A stretch of 64,000 nucleotides of DNA from Ectopseudomonas alcaliphila (GTDB lineage: Bacteria > Pseudomonadota > Gammaproteobacteria > Pseudomonadales > Pseudomonadaceae), in the NCBI RefSeq assembly GCF_900101755.1, contig NZ_FNAE01000003.1:28715-92714 (forward strand), written 5' to 3'. How positions within the stretch are numbered: the stretch's first letter is position 1; each line of letters starts with the position of its first letter. This document shows positions 35,387-46,531 of this stretch, piece after piece. The position numbers and the translations under genes are program-made. The notes under the pieces were generated by a model. It had not been told where the DNA came from. It did no database searches and saw nothing but the letters and a program-made list of their open reading frames with translations.

Positions 35387-37309
35387 CTCCAGCTCCACCA
35401 GCACGGCGCCTTCGCTGACCATCTCGCCTTCGCGGCAATACAGCGCCTTGACCGTCCCGGCTTCGGGCGCGCGGATGCTGTGCTCCATCTTCATCGCCTC
35501 CAGTACCACCAAGGCCGTGCCGGCTTCGACCGCCTGACCAGGCTCGACCAGTACCCGGACGATGCTGCCGTTCATGGGCGCGCTCAAACCACCCTGCTGG
35601 GCATGGCTGGCCTCTGCGGCGGCGATGGGGTTGAAGCGGGTGATGGCGTGCAGTTCGCCGTGCCAGTGCAGGTAGAGGGTTTCACCTCGGCGAATGGCGT
35701 GCAAACGCTGCCGCGAGCCGTCGATGTCCGCCAGCAGGTGTTCGCCCTGCAGGTGGGCCTGGTTGCTGGCGCGTACCTTGCGGCTTTCGCCTTGGCAATT
35801 CAGGTGCAATTCGATTTCCGCCGCACCGCCCGCGCGCCAGCCACTGCGGGCGGCCCAGGGTGAATGGGTGTCGTCTGTGCGTTGCCAGGGTGTTTCGCTC
35901 TGCACCCAGGCGTCAGCCGCCACTTGCCAGAAGGCTTCCGGCAGCTCACTGGGCGCAGGCAGCAACTGCTGCTGATGGCGGGGGATGAAACCAGTGTCCA
36001 GTTCGCCCGCGGCGAACGCCGGGTGAGCGAGGATGCGGCGCAGGAATGCCAGATTGGTCTTGACCCCGCCCACCAGCGTTTCGTCGAGCATGGCCAGCAG
36101 GCGCAGGCGCGCTTCCTCGCGGTTTTCGCCCCAGGCGATCAGCTTGCCGAGCATGGGGTCGTAGAAGGGCGATACGCTGTCGTCCTCGGCCACGCCGCTG
36201 TCGGTACGTCGGCCTTGGCCGGCAGAGGCTTCGCGGTACAGGCCCAGGGTGCCGGTGGCGGGCAGGAAGTCGTGGTCCGGGTCTTCGGCGTACAGCCGCA
36301 CCTCGATGGCGTGACCGTTGAGCGGCACCTGCTGCTGAGTGATCGGCAGCGGTTCGCCACGGGCGACGCGAATCTGCCAGGCCACCAGGTCGAGGCCGGT
36401 TATGGCCTCGGTGACCGGGTGCTCCACCTGCAGGCGGGTGTTCATCTCCATGAAGAAGAAGTCGCCACGCTCGTCGAGCAGAAACTCCACGGTGCCGGCG
36501 CCGACATAGCCGATGGCCTGCGCGGCCTTGACCGCCGCCTCGCCCATGGCGCGGCGCAGTTCAGGACTCAGGCCGGGGGCGGGGGCTTCCTCCACCACTT
36601 TCTGGTGACGGCGCTGGATCGAGCAGTCGCGCTCGTTGAGGTACAGGCAATTGCCGTGCTGGTCGGCGAACACCTGGATTTCCACATGGCGAGGCTTGAG
36701 CACGTATTTTTCCACCAGCATGCGCGAGTCGCCGAAGGCCGACTGCGCTTCGCGCTGGGCGGATTCGAGGGTCTCGGCCAACTGGGCTTCCGATTCGGCG
36801 ACCTTCATGCCCTTGCCACCGCCGCCTGCAGCGGCCTTGAGCAGCACCGGATAACCGATGCGTGCGGCGGCCTCGCGGAAGGTCTCGAGATCCTGCTTCT
36901 CACCGTGATACCCGGGCACCAGCGGCACGCCGGCGGCCTCCATCAGCGATTTGGCTGCCGACTTGCTTCCCATGGCCTCGATGGCCGAGGCGGGCGGGCC
37001 GAGGAAGATCAGCCCCGCCTGCTCGATGGCGCGGGCGAAACCGGCGTTCTCCGAGAGAAAACCGTAGCCAGGGTGGATGGCCTGCGCGCCGCTGGCCTTG
37101 GCGGCGGTGATGATCCTGTCGATCAGCAGGTAGCTTTCGGCGGGCTTGGCGCCGCCGAGGTTCACCGCCACGTCGGCCTCGCGCACATGGCGCGCGCTGG
37201 CGTCGATGGCACTGTGCACCGCCACGCTGCGGATGCCCATGGCCTTGGCCGTGCGCATCACACGGCAGGCGATTTCGCCACGGTTGGCGACCAGCAGGGT
37301 GTCGATCAT
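35381..37309 (-). CDS. liuD: methylcrotonyl-CoA carboxylase alpha (biotin) subunit
   Basis: The 642-residue protein combines biotin carboxylase and biotin carrier. It has LLVANRGEIACRVMRTAKAMGI at the N-terminus, the ATP-grasp segment AAAGGGGKGMKV, the EMNTRLQVEHPVTE catalytic region, and a C-terminal lipoyl-like domain with the biotin lysine in VLEAMKMEHSI. With LiuB it carboxylates 3-methylcrotonyl-CoA in leucine catabolism. The start follows liuC by one base (TGA-C-ATG). The neighbours LiuB, LiuC and LiuE make methylcrotonyl-CoA more likely than acetyl- or propionyl-CoA. Confidence 0.93.
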   Translation of the reverse strand: MIDTLLVANRGEIACRVMRTAKAMGIRSVAVHSAIDASARHVREADVAVNLGGAKPAESYLLIDRIITAAKASGAQAIHPGYGFLSENAGFARAIEQAGLIFLGPPASAIEAMGSKSAAKSLMEAAGVPLVPGYHGEKQDLETFREAAARIGYPVLLKAAAGGGGKGMKVAESEAQLAETLESAQREAQSAFGDSRMLVEKYVLKPRHVEIQVFADQHGNCLYLNERDCSIQRRHQKVVEEAPAPGLSPELRRAMGEAAVKAAQAIGYVGAGTVEFLLDERGDFFFMEMNTRLQVEHPVTEAITGLDLVAWQIRVARGEPLPITQQQVPLNGHAIEVRLYAEDPDHDFLPATGTLGLYREASAGQGRRTDSGVAEDDSVSPFYDPMLGKLIAWGENREEARLRLLAMLDETLVGGVKTNLAFLRRILAHPAFAAGELDTGFIPRHQQQLLPAPSELPEAFWQVAADAWVQSETPWQRTDDTHSPWAARSGWRAGGAAEIELHLNCQGESRKVRASNQAHLQGEHLLADIDGSRQRLHAIRRGETLYLHWHGELHAITRFNPIAAAEASHAQQGGLSAPMNGSIVRVLVEPGQAVEAGTALVVLEAMKMEHSIRAPEAGTVKALYCREGEMVSEGAVLVELEP

Positions 37310-37310
37310 G

Positions 37311-38105
37311 TCATTGCTCCTGCCAGGAAGGTTGGCGTTTTTCCAGAAATGCCCGCAGGCCTTCCTGGCCCTCGGCGCTGACGCGCAGGCGGGCGATGGC
37401 GTTCTCGGTGTAGCGGCGCAGGGCCGGGGTCAGCTCGCCGCTGCCGACTTCGCGCAGCAGGTCCTTGCTGGCGCGCATGGCTTGCGGGCTGTTTTGCAGC
37501 AGATTGGCGATCCAGGCCTCGGCCTGGGCGTCGAGTTCGGCTGCCGGGCAGGTTTCGGCGAGCAAGCCGAGTTCGCGGGCGCGGTGGCCGTCGAAGCGTT
37601 CGGCGGTCAGCGCGTAGCGCTTGGCCGCGCGTTCGCCGATAGCCTGCACGACGAAGGGGCTGATCACCGCCGGAGCCAGGCCGATGCGGACTTCGGACAG
37701 CGAAAACAGTGCGTCCTCGGCGCCAATGGCGATGTCGCAGCAACTGGCCAGGCCCACCGCGCCGCCGAAGGCCGCACCCTGGACCACGGCCAGGGTCGGG
37801 ATCTTCAGGCCGTGCAGGTTGTACATCAGCTCGGCCAGCTCGCGGGCATCGCCCAGGTTGGCGTTGTAGTCGAGCCCTGCAGCCTGCTGCATCCAGGCCA
37901 AGTCAGCACCGGCGGAAAAATGCTTGCCACGGCCGCGCAACAGCAGAAAGCGCAGGCTTTTGTCTTCGCCCACGGCGTCGAGGGCGAGGATCAGCTCGCG
38001 GATCATTTCGGCGTTGAAGGCGTTGTTCTTTTCAGGGCGGTTCAGCCACAGGGTGGCGAAGCCGCGTGGGTCTTTTTCAAGCTGTACGGTGGTGAAGTCG
38101 GTCAT
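37311..38105 (-). CDS. liuC: methylglutaconyl-CoA hydratase
   Basis: The 264-residue crotonase-fold enzyme hydrates 3-methylglutaconyl-CoA to HMG-CoA. It has NRPEKNNAFNAEMI, the oxyanion-hole segment GKHFSAGADLAWMQ, and GAAFGGAVGLASCCDIAIG with conserved FSLSEVRIGLAPAVISPFV. I start it at 38105, where the crotonase fold opens; the longer frame reaching 38528 runs through the liuB reading region and is not supported. It is one base from liuD and separated from liuB by a REP element. Confidence 0.92.
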   Translation of the reverse strand: MTDFTTVQLEKDPRGFATLWLNRPEKNNAFNAEMIRELILALDAVGEDKSLRFLLLRGRGKHFSAGADLAWMQQAAGLDYNANLGDARELAELMYNLHGLKIPTLAVVQGAAFGGAVGLASCCDIAIGAEDALFSLSEVRIGLAPAVISPFVVQAIGERAAKRYALTAERFDGHRARELGLLAETCPAAELDAQAEAWIANLLQNSPQAMRASKDLLREVGSGELTPALRRYTENAIARLRVSAEGQEGLRAFLEKRQPSWQEQ

Positions 38106-38128
38106 GTCTGTCGCTCTCAGAACTCTGG

Positions 38129-38183
38129 TGTAGGAGCCGGCTTGCCGGCGATGCTTTTGATCGCCCGCAAGCGGGCTCCTACA
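38129..38183. repeat. REP-type palindrome between liuB and liuC
   Basis: TGTAGGAGCC and GGCTCCTACA form the outer stem, with GGCTTGCCGGCGAT and ATCGCCCGCAAGC in the centre. It is the TGTAGGAGC family again, inside the liu operon, which may set different expression for the genes on each side. Confidence 0.75.
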
Positions 38184-38191
38184 GACTGGTG

Positions 38192-39799
<1,608 letters not shown>

Positions 39800-39810
39800 G
39801 GTCGCTTCCT

Positions 39811-39865
39811 GTAGGGTGCCTCGTGCGCACCGTGCCGTTGTTTTGGTGCGCATGGCGCACCCTAC
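39811..39865. repeat. GTAGGGTG palindrome between liuA and liuB
   Basis: GTAGGGTGCCTCGTGCGCACC is opposed by GGTGCGCATGGCGCACCCTAC, giving a long imperfect hairpin that starts 12 bases upstream of the liuB start. It belongs to the same family as the cluster at 35201-35386. Confidence 0.7.
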
Positions 39866-39869
39866 GGTG

Positions 39870-41033
39870 TCATTTGGTCTCGTTGAACAGCTCGCGGCCG
39901 ATCAGCATGCGGCGGATCTCGCTGGTGCCGGCGCCGATCTCATAGAGCTTGGCGTCGCGCAGCAGGCGGCCGGCTGGGTACTCGTTGGTGTAGCCGTTGC
40001 CGCCGAGCAGCTGGATGGTATCCAGGGCCATCTTGGTGGCCATCTCGGCGGTGTAGAGGATCACCGCAGCGGCGTCCTTGCGCGACTCCTCGCCGCGATC
40101 ACAGGCCTTGGCCACGTTGTACAGGTAGGACTTGGAGGCGTTCATGCCGGCATACATGTCGGCCAGCTTGCCCTGCACCAGCTGGAATTCGCCGATGGAC
40201 TGCTTGAACTGCTGGCGCTGGTGCACGTAGGGCAGCACCACGTCCATGCAGGCGCTCATGATCCCGGTCGGGCCGCCGGAAAGCACGGTGCGTTCGTAGT
40301 CCAGGCCGCTCATCAGCACGCGCACGCCACCGCCCTCGACGCCGAGGATATTCTCCTCAGGCACTTCGCAATCCTCGAACACCAGCTCACAGGTGTTCGA
40401 GCCGCGCATGCCCAGCTTGTCCAGCTTCTGGTGGCGGGAGAAACCCTTGAAATCGCGCTCGACGATAAAGGCGGTCATGCCCTTGGAGCCGGCGTTGATG
40501 TCGGTCTTGGCATAGATCACGTAGGTGTGGGCGTCCGGGCCGTTGGTGATCCACATCTTGTTGCCGTTGAGGATGTAGCGGTCACCGCGTTTTTCCGCGC
40601 GCAGCTTCATCGACACCACGTCGGAGCCGGCATTGGGCTCGCTCATGGCCAGGGCACCGATGTGCTCGCCGGAACACAGCTTGGGCAGGTATTTGTGCTT
40701 CTGCGCCTCGCTGCCGTTCTTGTGGATCTGGTTGAGACACAGGTTGGAGTGCGCGCCGTAGGACAGGCCCACCGAGGCCGAGGCGCGGCTGATCTCTTCC
40801 ATGGCCAGCACATGCGCCAGATAGCCCATGTCGGTGCCGCCGTACTCTTCCTTGACCGTCATGCCGAGCAGGCCCATGTCGCCGAACTTGCGCCACATGT
40901 CCATGGGGAATTCGTTGTCGCGGTCGATCTGTGCGGCGCGTGGCGCCAGCTCGGCCTGGGCGAACTGGTGCACCGAGTCGCGCAGCATGTCGAGAGTTTC
41001 GCCGAGGCCGAAGTTGAGGGTGGGGTAGCTCAT
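39870..41033 (-). CDS. liuA: isovaleryl-CoA dehydrogenase
   Basis: The 387-residue FAD enzyme oxidises isovaleryl-CoA to 3-methylcrotonyl-CoA, the first step of the liu pathway. It has the acyl-CoA dehydrogenase layout with [36 protein letters not shown], and the C-terminal [19 protein letters not shown]. The Glu in GLDYERTVL lies where isovaleryl-CoA dehydrogenase has its shifted catalytic base. It starts 35 bases after liuR with AGGTGA before the ATG. The frame extends far upstream, but the homologous start is at 41033. Confidence 0.93.
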   Translation of the reverse strand: MSYPTLNFGLGETLDMLRDSVHQFAQAELAPRAAQIDRDNEFPMDMWRKFGDMGLLGMTVKEEYGGTDMGYLAHVLAMEEISRASASVGLSYGAHSNLCLNQIHKNGSEAQKHKYLPKLCSGEHIGALAMSEPNAGSDVVSMKLRAEKRGDRYILNGNKMWITNGPDAHTYVIYAKTDINAGSKGMTAFIVERDFKGFSRHQKLDKLGMRGSNTCELVFEDCEVPEENILGVEGGGVRVLMSGLDYERTVLSGGPTGIMSACMDVVLPYVHQRQQFKQSIGEFQLVQGKLADMYAGMNASKSYLYNVAKACDRGEESRKDAAAVILYTAEMATKMALDTIQLLGGNGYTNEYPAGRLLRDAKLYEIGAGTSEIRRMLIGRELFNETK

Positions 41034-41068
41034 GGGGTCACCTGCTGTTGTTCTTGTCGTGGGGGCGA

Positions 41069-41449
41069 TTACGCGGTCGTTTCGGCCAGGGCAGCGAGAC
41101 AGCGCTCCTCGGCAGTATCCAGTTCCAGCTGCATCTGCTCGATGTCCAGCAGTTGCTGCTGCAGTTGCAAGCGGCGCTCGGCGATCTTGGCTAGGAAAGT
41201 ATTGAGCTGCTTGTGGTTGCCGCTGCTGGGGTCGTAGAGGTCGATCAGTTCCTTGCATTCGGCCAGGGAGAAGCCGATGCGCTTGCCGCGCAGAATGAGT
41301 TTCAGGATCACCAGATCCTTGGGCTGATAGATGCGCTCCTGGCCGCGGCGCTCGGGGGCGAGCATGCCCTGTTCCTCGTAGAAGCGGATGGCGCGCGGGG
41401 TGACATCCAGTTCGCGGGCCAGGTCGGAGATGCTGTAGGTGGTCGGCAT
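41069..41449 (-). CDS. liuR: MerR-family regulator of the liu genes
   Basis: The 126-residue protein has a MerR-type winged helix ([26 protein letters not shown]) and a dimerising coiled coil ([30 protein letters not shown]). No cysteine pattern for metal binding is seen at the C-terminus, as expected for a metabolite-responsive member. In Pseudomonas, LiuR represses the liu genes until a leucine-derived ligand is present. It heads the operon. The likely operator overlaps its own promoter at 41465-41509. Start chosen at 41449, where the HTH begins. Confidence 0.92.
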   Translation of the reverse strand: MPTTYSISDLARELDVTPRAIRFYEEQGMLAPERRGQERIYQPKDLVILKLILRGKRIGFSLAECKELIDLYDPSSGNHKQLNTFLAKIAERRLQLQQQLLDIEQMQLELDTAEERCLAALAETTA

Positions 41450-41464
41450 GGCGATGCTCTTGTT

Positions 41465-41482
41465 GTTTACCTTTACGTAAAC
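41465..41482. promoter_or_regulatory. LiuR operator candidate
   Basis: GTTTAC and GTAAAC stand as a perfect inverted repeat six bases apart, with a third half-site CTTTAC between them; TTTACGTAAA at 41472-41481 is itself palindromic. The element lies between the -10 box and the liuR start, a position suited to repression. It fits the GTAAAC-type sites reported for LiuR-family regulators as I recall them. Confidence 0.65.
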
Positions 41483-41509
41483 GTTAAGTTGGCTTTTGTA
41501 GGCTGTCAA
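41481..41509 (-). promoter_or_regulatory. liuR-liuABCDE promoter
   Basis: On the minus strand a consensus -35 TTGACA (41504-41509) is followed by 17 bases and TAACGT (41481-41486) as -10. The start of transcription would lie within the palindrome at 41465-41482. This appears to be the main promoter for the whole liu operon. Confidence 0.6.
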
Positions 41510-41606
41510 CGCCGCCGTCCTCAGGATCGAGTCCACCGGCTGGACAAGCGCTACGGCAAAGCCTCTAGAATGCCGCTCTTGTCGGCAGCCACGAACAAGG
41601 GAACTC

Positions 41607-42635
41607 ATGGCAGTTGCGTCCGCTGAAAAAGGCACGATTTCCGTACGCCTGGTGCTCGAAGCGCTGTGCGAGCTGCGCCGGCAAGGCGTCGACGAGGCGG
41701 CGTTGCTGGCCGAGGCCGGGATCGACGGCGAGCTGCTGGTGCAGCCTGAAGGGCGGGTGTCGTCCGAGGCCTATGCCCAGCTCTGGTTGGCTATAGCCCG
41801 GCAGATGGACGACGAGTTCTTCGGCATGAATCGGCGCCGCATGAAGGTCGGCAGTTTCGCCTACATGGCCCGCGCCGCAGTGAAGGAGCCGACCCTGGGC
41901 GCGGCCTTGCAAGGTGCGCTGCGCTTTCTGCATCTGGTCTTCGATGACTTCAGCCCAAGGCTGGAAGTACGCGATGGCCTGGCGGCGATCGTCGTCGACG
42001 AGGCGCCGGAGCAGAGTTGCCGCGCCTTCGGCTATTTCACCCTGTGGCTGATCATCCATGGCCTGAGCTGCTGGCTGGCTGGGCGGCGCATCGACGTGCT
42101 GGGCATCCAGCTGCGCTGCTCGCAGCCGGAGTACATCGAGGACTACGAGGTGATGTTCACCCGCAACCTGCAGTTTGTGCGTGGGCAGAGCCGCCTGTTG
42201 TTCAATGCCGACAGCCTGCAGACGCCTATCCGGCGCAGCCCGCATGAGCTCAAGCGCTTTCTCGCCGGGGCGCCGGGTAATATTCTGGTGCGCTACCGCG
42301 ACCCGCAGAGCCTGGGCGCACGGATCAAGGCCCATCTGCGCAGCCTGGCGCCATATCAGTGGCCGGATGTGGAGGCGCTGGCCGGGCATTTCCATATGGC
42401 GCCTTCGACCCTGCGACGCAAGCTGTCGCTGCAGGGGCAGTCCTATCAGGGGCTCAAGGATCAGGTGCGGCGCGACCTGGCCATTGCCAGCCTGGACAAT
42501 GACCAGAGCAATTTCAGTGACCTGGCCTGCGAGCTGGGCTTCGCCGATACCAGTGCCTTCTACAAGGCCTTCAAGAAGTGGACGGGGTCGACCCCGGGGC
42601 AGTACCGCGCGTTGAGTAACCCAGAGAACCTTTGA
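41607..42635 (+). CDS. AraC-family regulator with arabinose-binding-like N-domain
   Basis: The 342-residue protein has an N-terminal helical domain (Arabinose_bd family, about 20-200) and a C-terminal AraC helix-turn-helix pair at about 245-335, with VEALAGHFHMAPSTLRRKLS and DLACELGFADTSAFYKAFKKWTGSTPGQYR. This architecture is common for regulators of fatty-acid and steroid-like catabolism in Pseudomonas. It is divergent from liuR, with 157 bases between starts. It reads toward an acyl-CoA synthetase gene 117 bases on, which it probably activates. Confidence 0.88.
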   Translation: MAVASAEKGTISVRLVLEALCELRRQGVDEAALLAEAGIDGELLVQPEGRVSSEAYAQLWLAIARQMDDEFFGMNRRRMKVGSFAYMARAAVKEPTLGAALQGALRFLHLVFDDFSPRLEVRDGLAAIVVDEAPEQSCRAFGYFTLWLIIHGLSCWLAGRRIDVLGIQLRCSQPEYIEDYEVMFTRNLQFVRGQSRLLFNADSLQTPIRRSPHELKRFLAGAPGNILVRYRDPQSLGARIKAHLRSLAPYQWPDVEALAGHFHMAPSTLRRKLSLQGQSYQGLKDQVRRDLAIASLDNDQSNFSDLACELGFADTSAFYKAFKKWTGSTPGQYRALSNPENL

Positions 42636-42752
42636 GCAACAGTGCTTTTGTCATTTCCGCTCATTCAGATTGAGACCTTTCGACATTGCCGGCGAGCGGG
42701 GGCGGGGTAAAGATCGCAGCATCCAATAAGAACAATCCGGGAGATCACCCCG

Positions 42753-44372
42753 ATGCGCGATTACTTCACCGCTGCCCGCGAGTTCGATTTCGAGGCTGCC
42801 GTTGCCGATACGCTGGCCGGTCGGCTGGATGCCATCAACGCCTGCGTGGAATGCTGCGACCGCCATGTCGGCGATGGCAAGACGGCGCTGATCTGGGAGG
42901 GGCGCAATGGCGAGCGCGCCACCTGGACTTTCGAGCAGTTGCAGGACGCCTCGGCACGCTTCGCCAATCTGCTGGCCAGCCGTGGCATCGGTGCTGGCGA
43001 TTGCGTATCGGGCATCCTGCCGCGTACCCCGGAGCTGCTGATCACCATTCTTGGCACCTGGCGTGCCGGGGCCATCTACCAACCACTGTTCACCGCCTTC
43101 GGCCCCAAGGCCATCGAACATCGGGTGCATACTGCCGGCTCGAAGCTGGTGGTCACTGACGTGCTTAACCGCGTCAAGCTCGATGAAGTGGAGCAGGCAC
43201 CGCCCGCGCTGGTGGTGGGTGAAGATTTCTGGGCCGAGATGGAACGGCAGGCGGATCGTTTCGAGCCGGTGATGCGCCGGGCCGACGATCCCTTCCTGTT
43301 GATGTTCACCTCGGGCACCACCGGCCTGGCCAAGCCGCTGCAGGTGCCGCTCAAGGCCATCGTCGCCTTCGTCGGCTATATGCGCGAGGCAGTGGATCTG
43401 CGCGTCGAAGATCGCTTCTGGAACCTGGCCGACCCCGGCTGGGCCTATGGCTTGTATTACGCCGTGACCGGCCCTCTGGCGATGGGGCATGCCACCACTT
43501 TCTACGAGGGCGCCTTCAGCGTCGAAAGCACCTGCCGGGTTATTCGCGAATACGGCATCACCAATCTGGCCGGCTCGCCCACGGCCTATCGCCTGTTGCT
43601 GGCCGCGCGTGACGAGGTGGAGACGGCAATCAAGGGGAGCCTGCGCGCGGTGAGCAGTGCCGGCGAACCGCTGACGCCGGAAGTGATTCGCTGGTTCGCC
43701 GAGGGCCTGGGCTGCACCATCCATGATCATTACGGGCAGACCGAACTGGGCATGGTGCTGTGTAACCACCATGCCTTGCAGCACCCGGTACGCCTGGGCG
43801 CGGCGGGTTTTGCCATGCCGGGGCACCGTGTGGTGGTGCTGGACGAGCAGCAGCGTGAGCTGCCGGCGGGGCAGCCTGGCATTCTGGCGCTGGATATGGC
43901 GCGCTCACCGCTGTTCTGGTTCCCCGGCTACCGTGGCATGGCGACGAAATCCTTCGTCGGCGACTACTACCTGAGTGGCGATACGGTGGAACTCAACGAC
44001 GATGGCAGCATCAGTTTCGTCGGTCGTGCCGACGACGTGATCACCACCTCCGGCTATCGGGTTGGCCCCTTCGACGTGGAAAGCGCGCTGATCGAGCATC
44101 CGGCAGTGATTGAGGCAGCTGTGATCGGCAAACCAGACCCGGAGCGCACCGAACGGGTCAAAGCCTTCGTCGTACTGCACACCGGCCATGTAGCAGACGA
44201 TGCCCTGGCCGAGGCGCTGCAGCAGTACGTGCGCAAGCGTCTGTCGGCCCATGCCTATCCGCGTGAGATCGAGTTCGTCAGCGAGCTGCCCAAAACCCCG
44301 AGCGGCAAGATCCAGCGCTTTTTGCTGCGCAACCAGGAAATCGCCAAGGCCCAGGCGGCTGCCAGTCACTGA
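42753..44372 (+). CDS. acyl-CoA synthetase (ANL family)
   Basis: The 539-residue enzyme has the adenylation motif [17 protein letters not shown], the [10 protein letters not shown] motif, and the C-terminal [22 protein letters not shown] with final [14 protein letters not shown] containing the catalytic lysine. The fold is the acetyl/medium-chain acyl-CoA ligase type. It begins a gene set with an HSD10-like SDR, a thiolase and an acyl-CoA dehydrogenase, so it should activate the free acid that the pathway breaks down. The set resembles the P. aeruginosa PA2552-PA2555 group as I recall it. The acid is not known. Confidence 0.9.
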   Translation: MRDYFTAAREFDFEAAVADTLAGRLDAINACVECCDRHVGDGKTALIWEGRNGERATWTFEQLQDASARFANLLASRGIGAGDCVSGILPRTPELLITILGTWRAGAIYQPLFTAFGPKAIEHRVHTAGSKLVVTDVLNRVKLDEVEQAPPALVVGEDFWAEMERQADRFEPVMRRADDPFLLMFTSGTTGLAKPLQVPLKAIVAFVGYMREAVDLRVEDRFWNLADPGWAYGLYYAVTGPLAMGHATTFYEGAFSVESTCRVIREYGITNLAGSPTAYRLLLAARDEVETAIKGSLRAVSSAGEPLTPEVIRWFAEGLGCTIHDHYGQTELGMVLCNHHALQHPVRLGAAGFAMPGHRVVVLDEQQRELPAGQPGILALDMARSPLFWFPGYRGMATKSFVGDYYLSGDTVELNDDGSISFVGRADDVITTSGYRVGPFDVESALIEHPAVIEAAVIGKPDPERTERVKAFVVLHTGHVADDALAEALQQYVRKRLSAHAYPREIEFVSELPKTPSGKIQRFLLRNQEIAKAQAAASH

Positions 44373-44388
44373 TCGAGGAATTTTCATC

Positions 44389-45156
44389 ATGCATATCGAG
44401 CACAGCGTATTTCTGATCAGCGGCGGCGCCTCCGGCCTGGGGCTGGCCACGGCCCGTGAGCTGGTCGGGCAGGGCGGCAAGGTTGTGCTGCTGGATATCA
44501 ACGAGCAGGCCGGTCTGCAGGCCATGGCCGAACTGGGCTATGCCGCGCGCTTCGTGCGCGCCGATATCACCCGTGAAGAGGATGGCCAGGTTGCTGTGGC
44601 GCAGGCGTTGGGGGCGTTCGGCGCACTGCATGGGCTGGTCAATTGCGCCGGCGTCGCGCCGGCCGAGAAGGTGCTTGGGCGCAACGGCGCACATGGCCTG
44701 GACAGTTTCCGCCGCACCGTCGAGATCAATCTGATCGGCAGCTTCAACCTGTTGCGCCTGGCTGCCGAGGCCATGGCGCAGAACCAGCCGAACGCCGAGG
44801 GCGAGCGCGGGGTGATCATCAATACCGCTTCGGTGGCAGCGTTCGACGGGCAGGTGGGGCAGGCCGCCTATGCCGCCTCCAAGGGCGGCATCGCGGCGCT
44901 GACGCTGCCAGCGGCGCGTGATCTGGCGCGCTCGGGTATCCGTGTGATGTGCATTGCCCCCGGCGTGTTCGAGACGCCGATGATGGCCGGCATGCCGCAA
45001 GAGGTGCGTGACTCGCTGGCGGCCAACGTGCCGTTCCCGCCGCGCCTGGGACGACCCGACGAGTACGCGGCGCTGGTGCGGCATATCGTCGAGAACACCA
45101 TGCTCAATGGCGAGGTGATCCGCCTCGATGGCGCGCTGCGTATGGCCGCGAAGTAA
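44389..45156 (+). CDS. 3-hydroxyacyl-CoA dehydrogenase of the SDR/HSD10 type
   Basis: The 255-residue SDR matches mitochondrial HSD10 and bacterial 3-hydroxy-2-methylbutyryl-CoA dehydrogenases. It has [30 protein letters not shown], the catalytic [20 protein letters not shown], and [29 protein letters not shown]. It oxidises the hydroxyacyl-CoA intermediate with NAD. It starts 16 bases after the synthetase stop, with GAGGAA before the ATG at 44389. A hairpin repeat separates it from the thiolase gene. Confidence 0.88.
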   Translation: MHIEHSVFLISGGASGLGLATARELVGQGGKVVLLDINEQAGLQAMAELGYAARFVRADITREEDGQVAVAQALGAFGALHGLVNCAGVAPAEKVLGRNGAHGLDSFRRTVEINLIGSFNLLRLAAEAMAQNQPNAEGERGVIINTASVAAFDGQVGQAAYAASKGGIAALTLPAARDLARSGIRVMCIAPGVFETPMMAGMPQEVRDSLAANVPFPPRLGRPDEYAALVRHIVENTMLNGEVIRLDGALRMAAK

Positions 45157-45166
45157 CCCATGACTT

Positions 45167-45222
45167 GGCCCGGATGCAATCCGGGAATAGACAACGCAGA
45201 TTTCCCGGATGGCATCCGGGCC
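45167..45222. repeat. GGCCCGGATG hairpin repeat
   Basis: GGCCCGGATG and CATCCGGGCC form a perfect 10-base outer stem, with CCGGGAAA and TTTCCCGG as an inner stem. It lies between the SDR stop and the thiolase ribosome site. It may be a different repeat family from those in the liu operon, or an attenuator. Confidence 0.7.
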
Positions 45223-45244
45223 ATGTGATTCGAAGGTGAAACTC

Positions 45245-46435
45245 ATGAAACAGCAACTCGATCCCGTCGTTATCGTCAGTGCAGTGCGCACGCCCATGGG
45301 CGGTTTTCTCGGCGATTTGGCCGGCCTTACGGCGGCCGAACTGGGTGCTGCGGCCATTCGTGCGACGTTGGAGCGCTCCGGCCTCGCCGCCGAGGCGGTG
45401 GACACCGTATTGATGGGCTGCGTGCTGCAGGCTGGCCAGGGGCAGGCGCCAGCGCGTCAGGCCGCATTGGGCGCGGGGCTGAGCCAGGCGGCGCAGTGCA
45501 CCACGTTGAACAAGATGTGTGGTTCCGGCATGCAGGCGCTGATGCTTGGCCATGACCAGTTGCTTGCCGGCAGCAGCGAGGTGCTGGTGGCAGGGGGCAT
45601 GGAAAGCATGTCCAACGCGCCCTACCTGCTGGCGCGTGCGCGCAGTGGCTACCGCATGGGCCATGGCCAGGTGCTCGACCACATGTTCCTCGATGGCCTG
45701 GAGGACGCCTACGAGCGCGGCCGGTTGATGGGTACCTTCGCCGAGGACTGCGCGCAGCACTATGGCTTCACCCGCGAAGAGCAGGACGCCTACGCCCTGG
45801 AGTCGCTGCGCCGCGCTCAGCAGGCGATGGATGCTGGCCATTTCGTTGGTGAGATCGTTGCGGTCGAGGCCCCGGCTGGGCGCGAGCGGCGTCTGATCGC
45901 CACCGACGAGCAGCCGCCCAAGGCCCGCCCAGACAAGATCCCCGGGCTGAAACCGGCATTTCGCGAGGGCGGTACGGTCACGGCGGCCAATGCCAGTTCC
46001 ATTTCCGATGGCGCCGCCGCGCTGCTGCTGATGCGCCTGTCCGAGGCTCAGGAGCGCGGTCTGCAACCGCTGGCGCGCATCGTCGGTCATGCCGGCCATG
46101 CCCAGGCGCCGAATCTGTTCACCACGGCTCCAGTGTCGGCGATCCAGCGCTTGCTGGCGCGTATCGAGTGGCCGCTGGAGACGGTCGATCTGTTCGAGAT
46201 CAACGAGGCGTTCGCCGTGGTGCCCATGGTGGCCATGCGTGAATTGGGCATCGATCACGGCAAGCTCAACGTGAACGGTGGCGCTTGTGCCCTGGGACAT
46301 CCCATCGGCGCCTCCGGTGCCCGCATCCTGGTAACTCTGTTGGCTGCCTTGCAGCAGCGGGGTTTCAAGCGTGGCGTGGCGTCCGTGTGCATTGGCGGCG
46401 GTGAAGCCACCGCTGTGGCCATCGAGTTGTACTGA
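45245..46435 (+). CDS. acetyl-CoA C-acyltransferase (thiolase)
   Basis: The 396-residue thiolase cleaves a 3-ketoacyl-CoA with CoA. The acyl-binding cysteine is in TLNKMCGSGMQAL. The second active-site region is EINEAFAVVPMVAMRELG, and the C-terminal GGACALGHPIGASGARILV carries the last cysteine and histidine elements. GAAGG precedes the start at 45245; the frame upstream runs through the repeat. In this cluster it should act on the product of the SDR, releasing acetyl-CoA plus a shorter acyl-CoA. Confidence 0.92.
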   Translation: MKQQLDPVVIVSAVRTPMGGFLGDLAGLTAAELGAAAIRATLERSGLAAEAVDTVLMGCVLQAGQGQAPARQAALGAGLSQAAQCTTLNKMCGSGMQALMLGHDQLLAGSSEVLVAGGMESMSNAPYLLARARSGYRMGHGQVLDHMFLDGLEDAYERGRLMGTFAEDCAQHYGFTREEQDAYALESLRRAQQAMDAGHFVGEIVAVEAPAGRERRLIATDEQPPKARPDKIPGLKPAFREGGTVTAANASSISDGAAALLLMRLSEAQERGLQPLARIVGHAGHAQAPNLFTTAPVSAIQRLLARIEWPLETVDLFEINEAFAVVPMVAMRELGIDHGKLNVNGGACALGHPIGASGARILVTLLAALQQRGFKRGVASVCIGGGEATAVAIELY

Positions 46436-46452
46436 CTACCCACGTACTTGAC

Positions 46453-46503
46453 CTGTGGGAGGGGCTTCAGCCGCGACTGTCGCCGCTGAAGCGCCTCCCG
46501 CAG
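46453..46503. repeat. palindrome between thiolase and acyl-CoA dehydrogenase genes
   Basis: CTGTGGGAGGGGCTTCAGC is opposed by GCTGAAGCGCCTCCCGCAG around GCG-ACT-GTCGC, giving a long imperfect stem. It resembles the variable arms of Pseudomonas REP elements. Genes run through it in the same direction. Confidence 0.65.
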
Positions 46504-46531
46504 TAATTAACCCGTTTTACCGGAGCCAGCC

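Noticed and set aside
36139..36360. Possible small gene antisense within liuD
   Set aside because: No start signal and no similarity; the biotin carboxylase reading is continuous through it.
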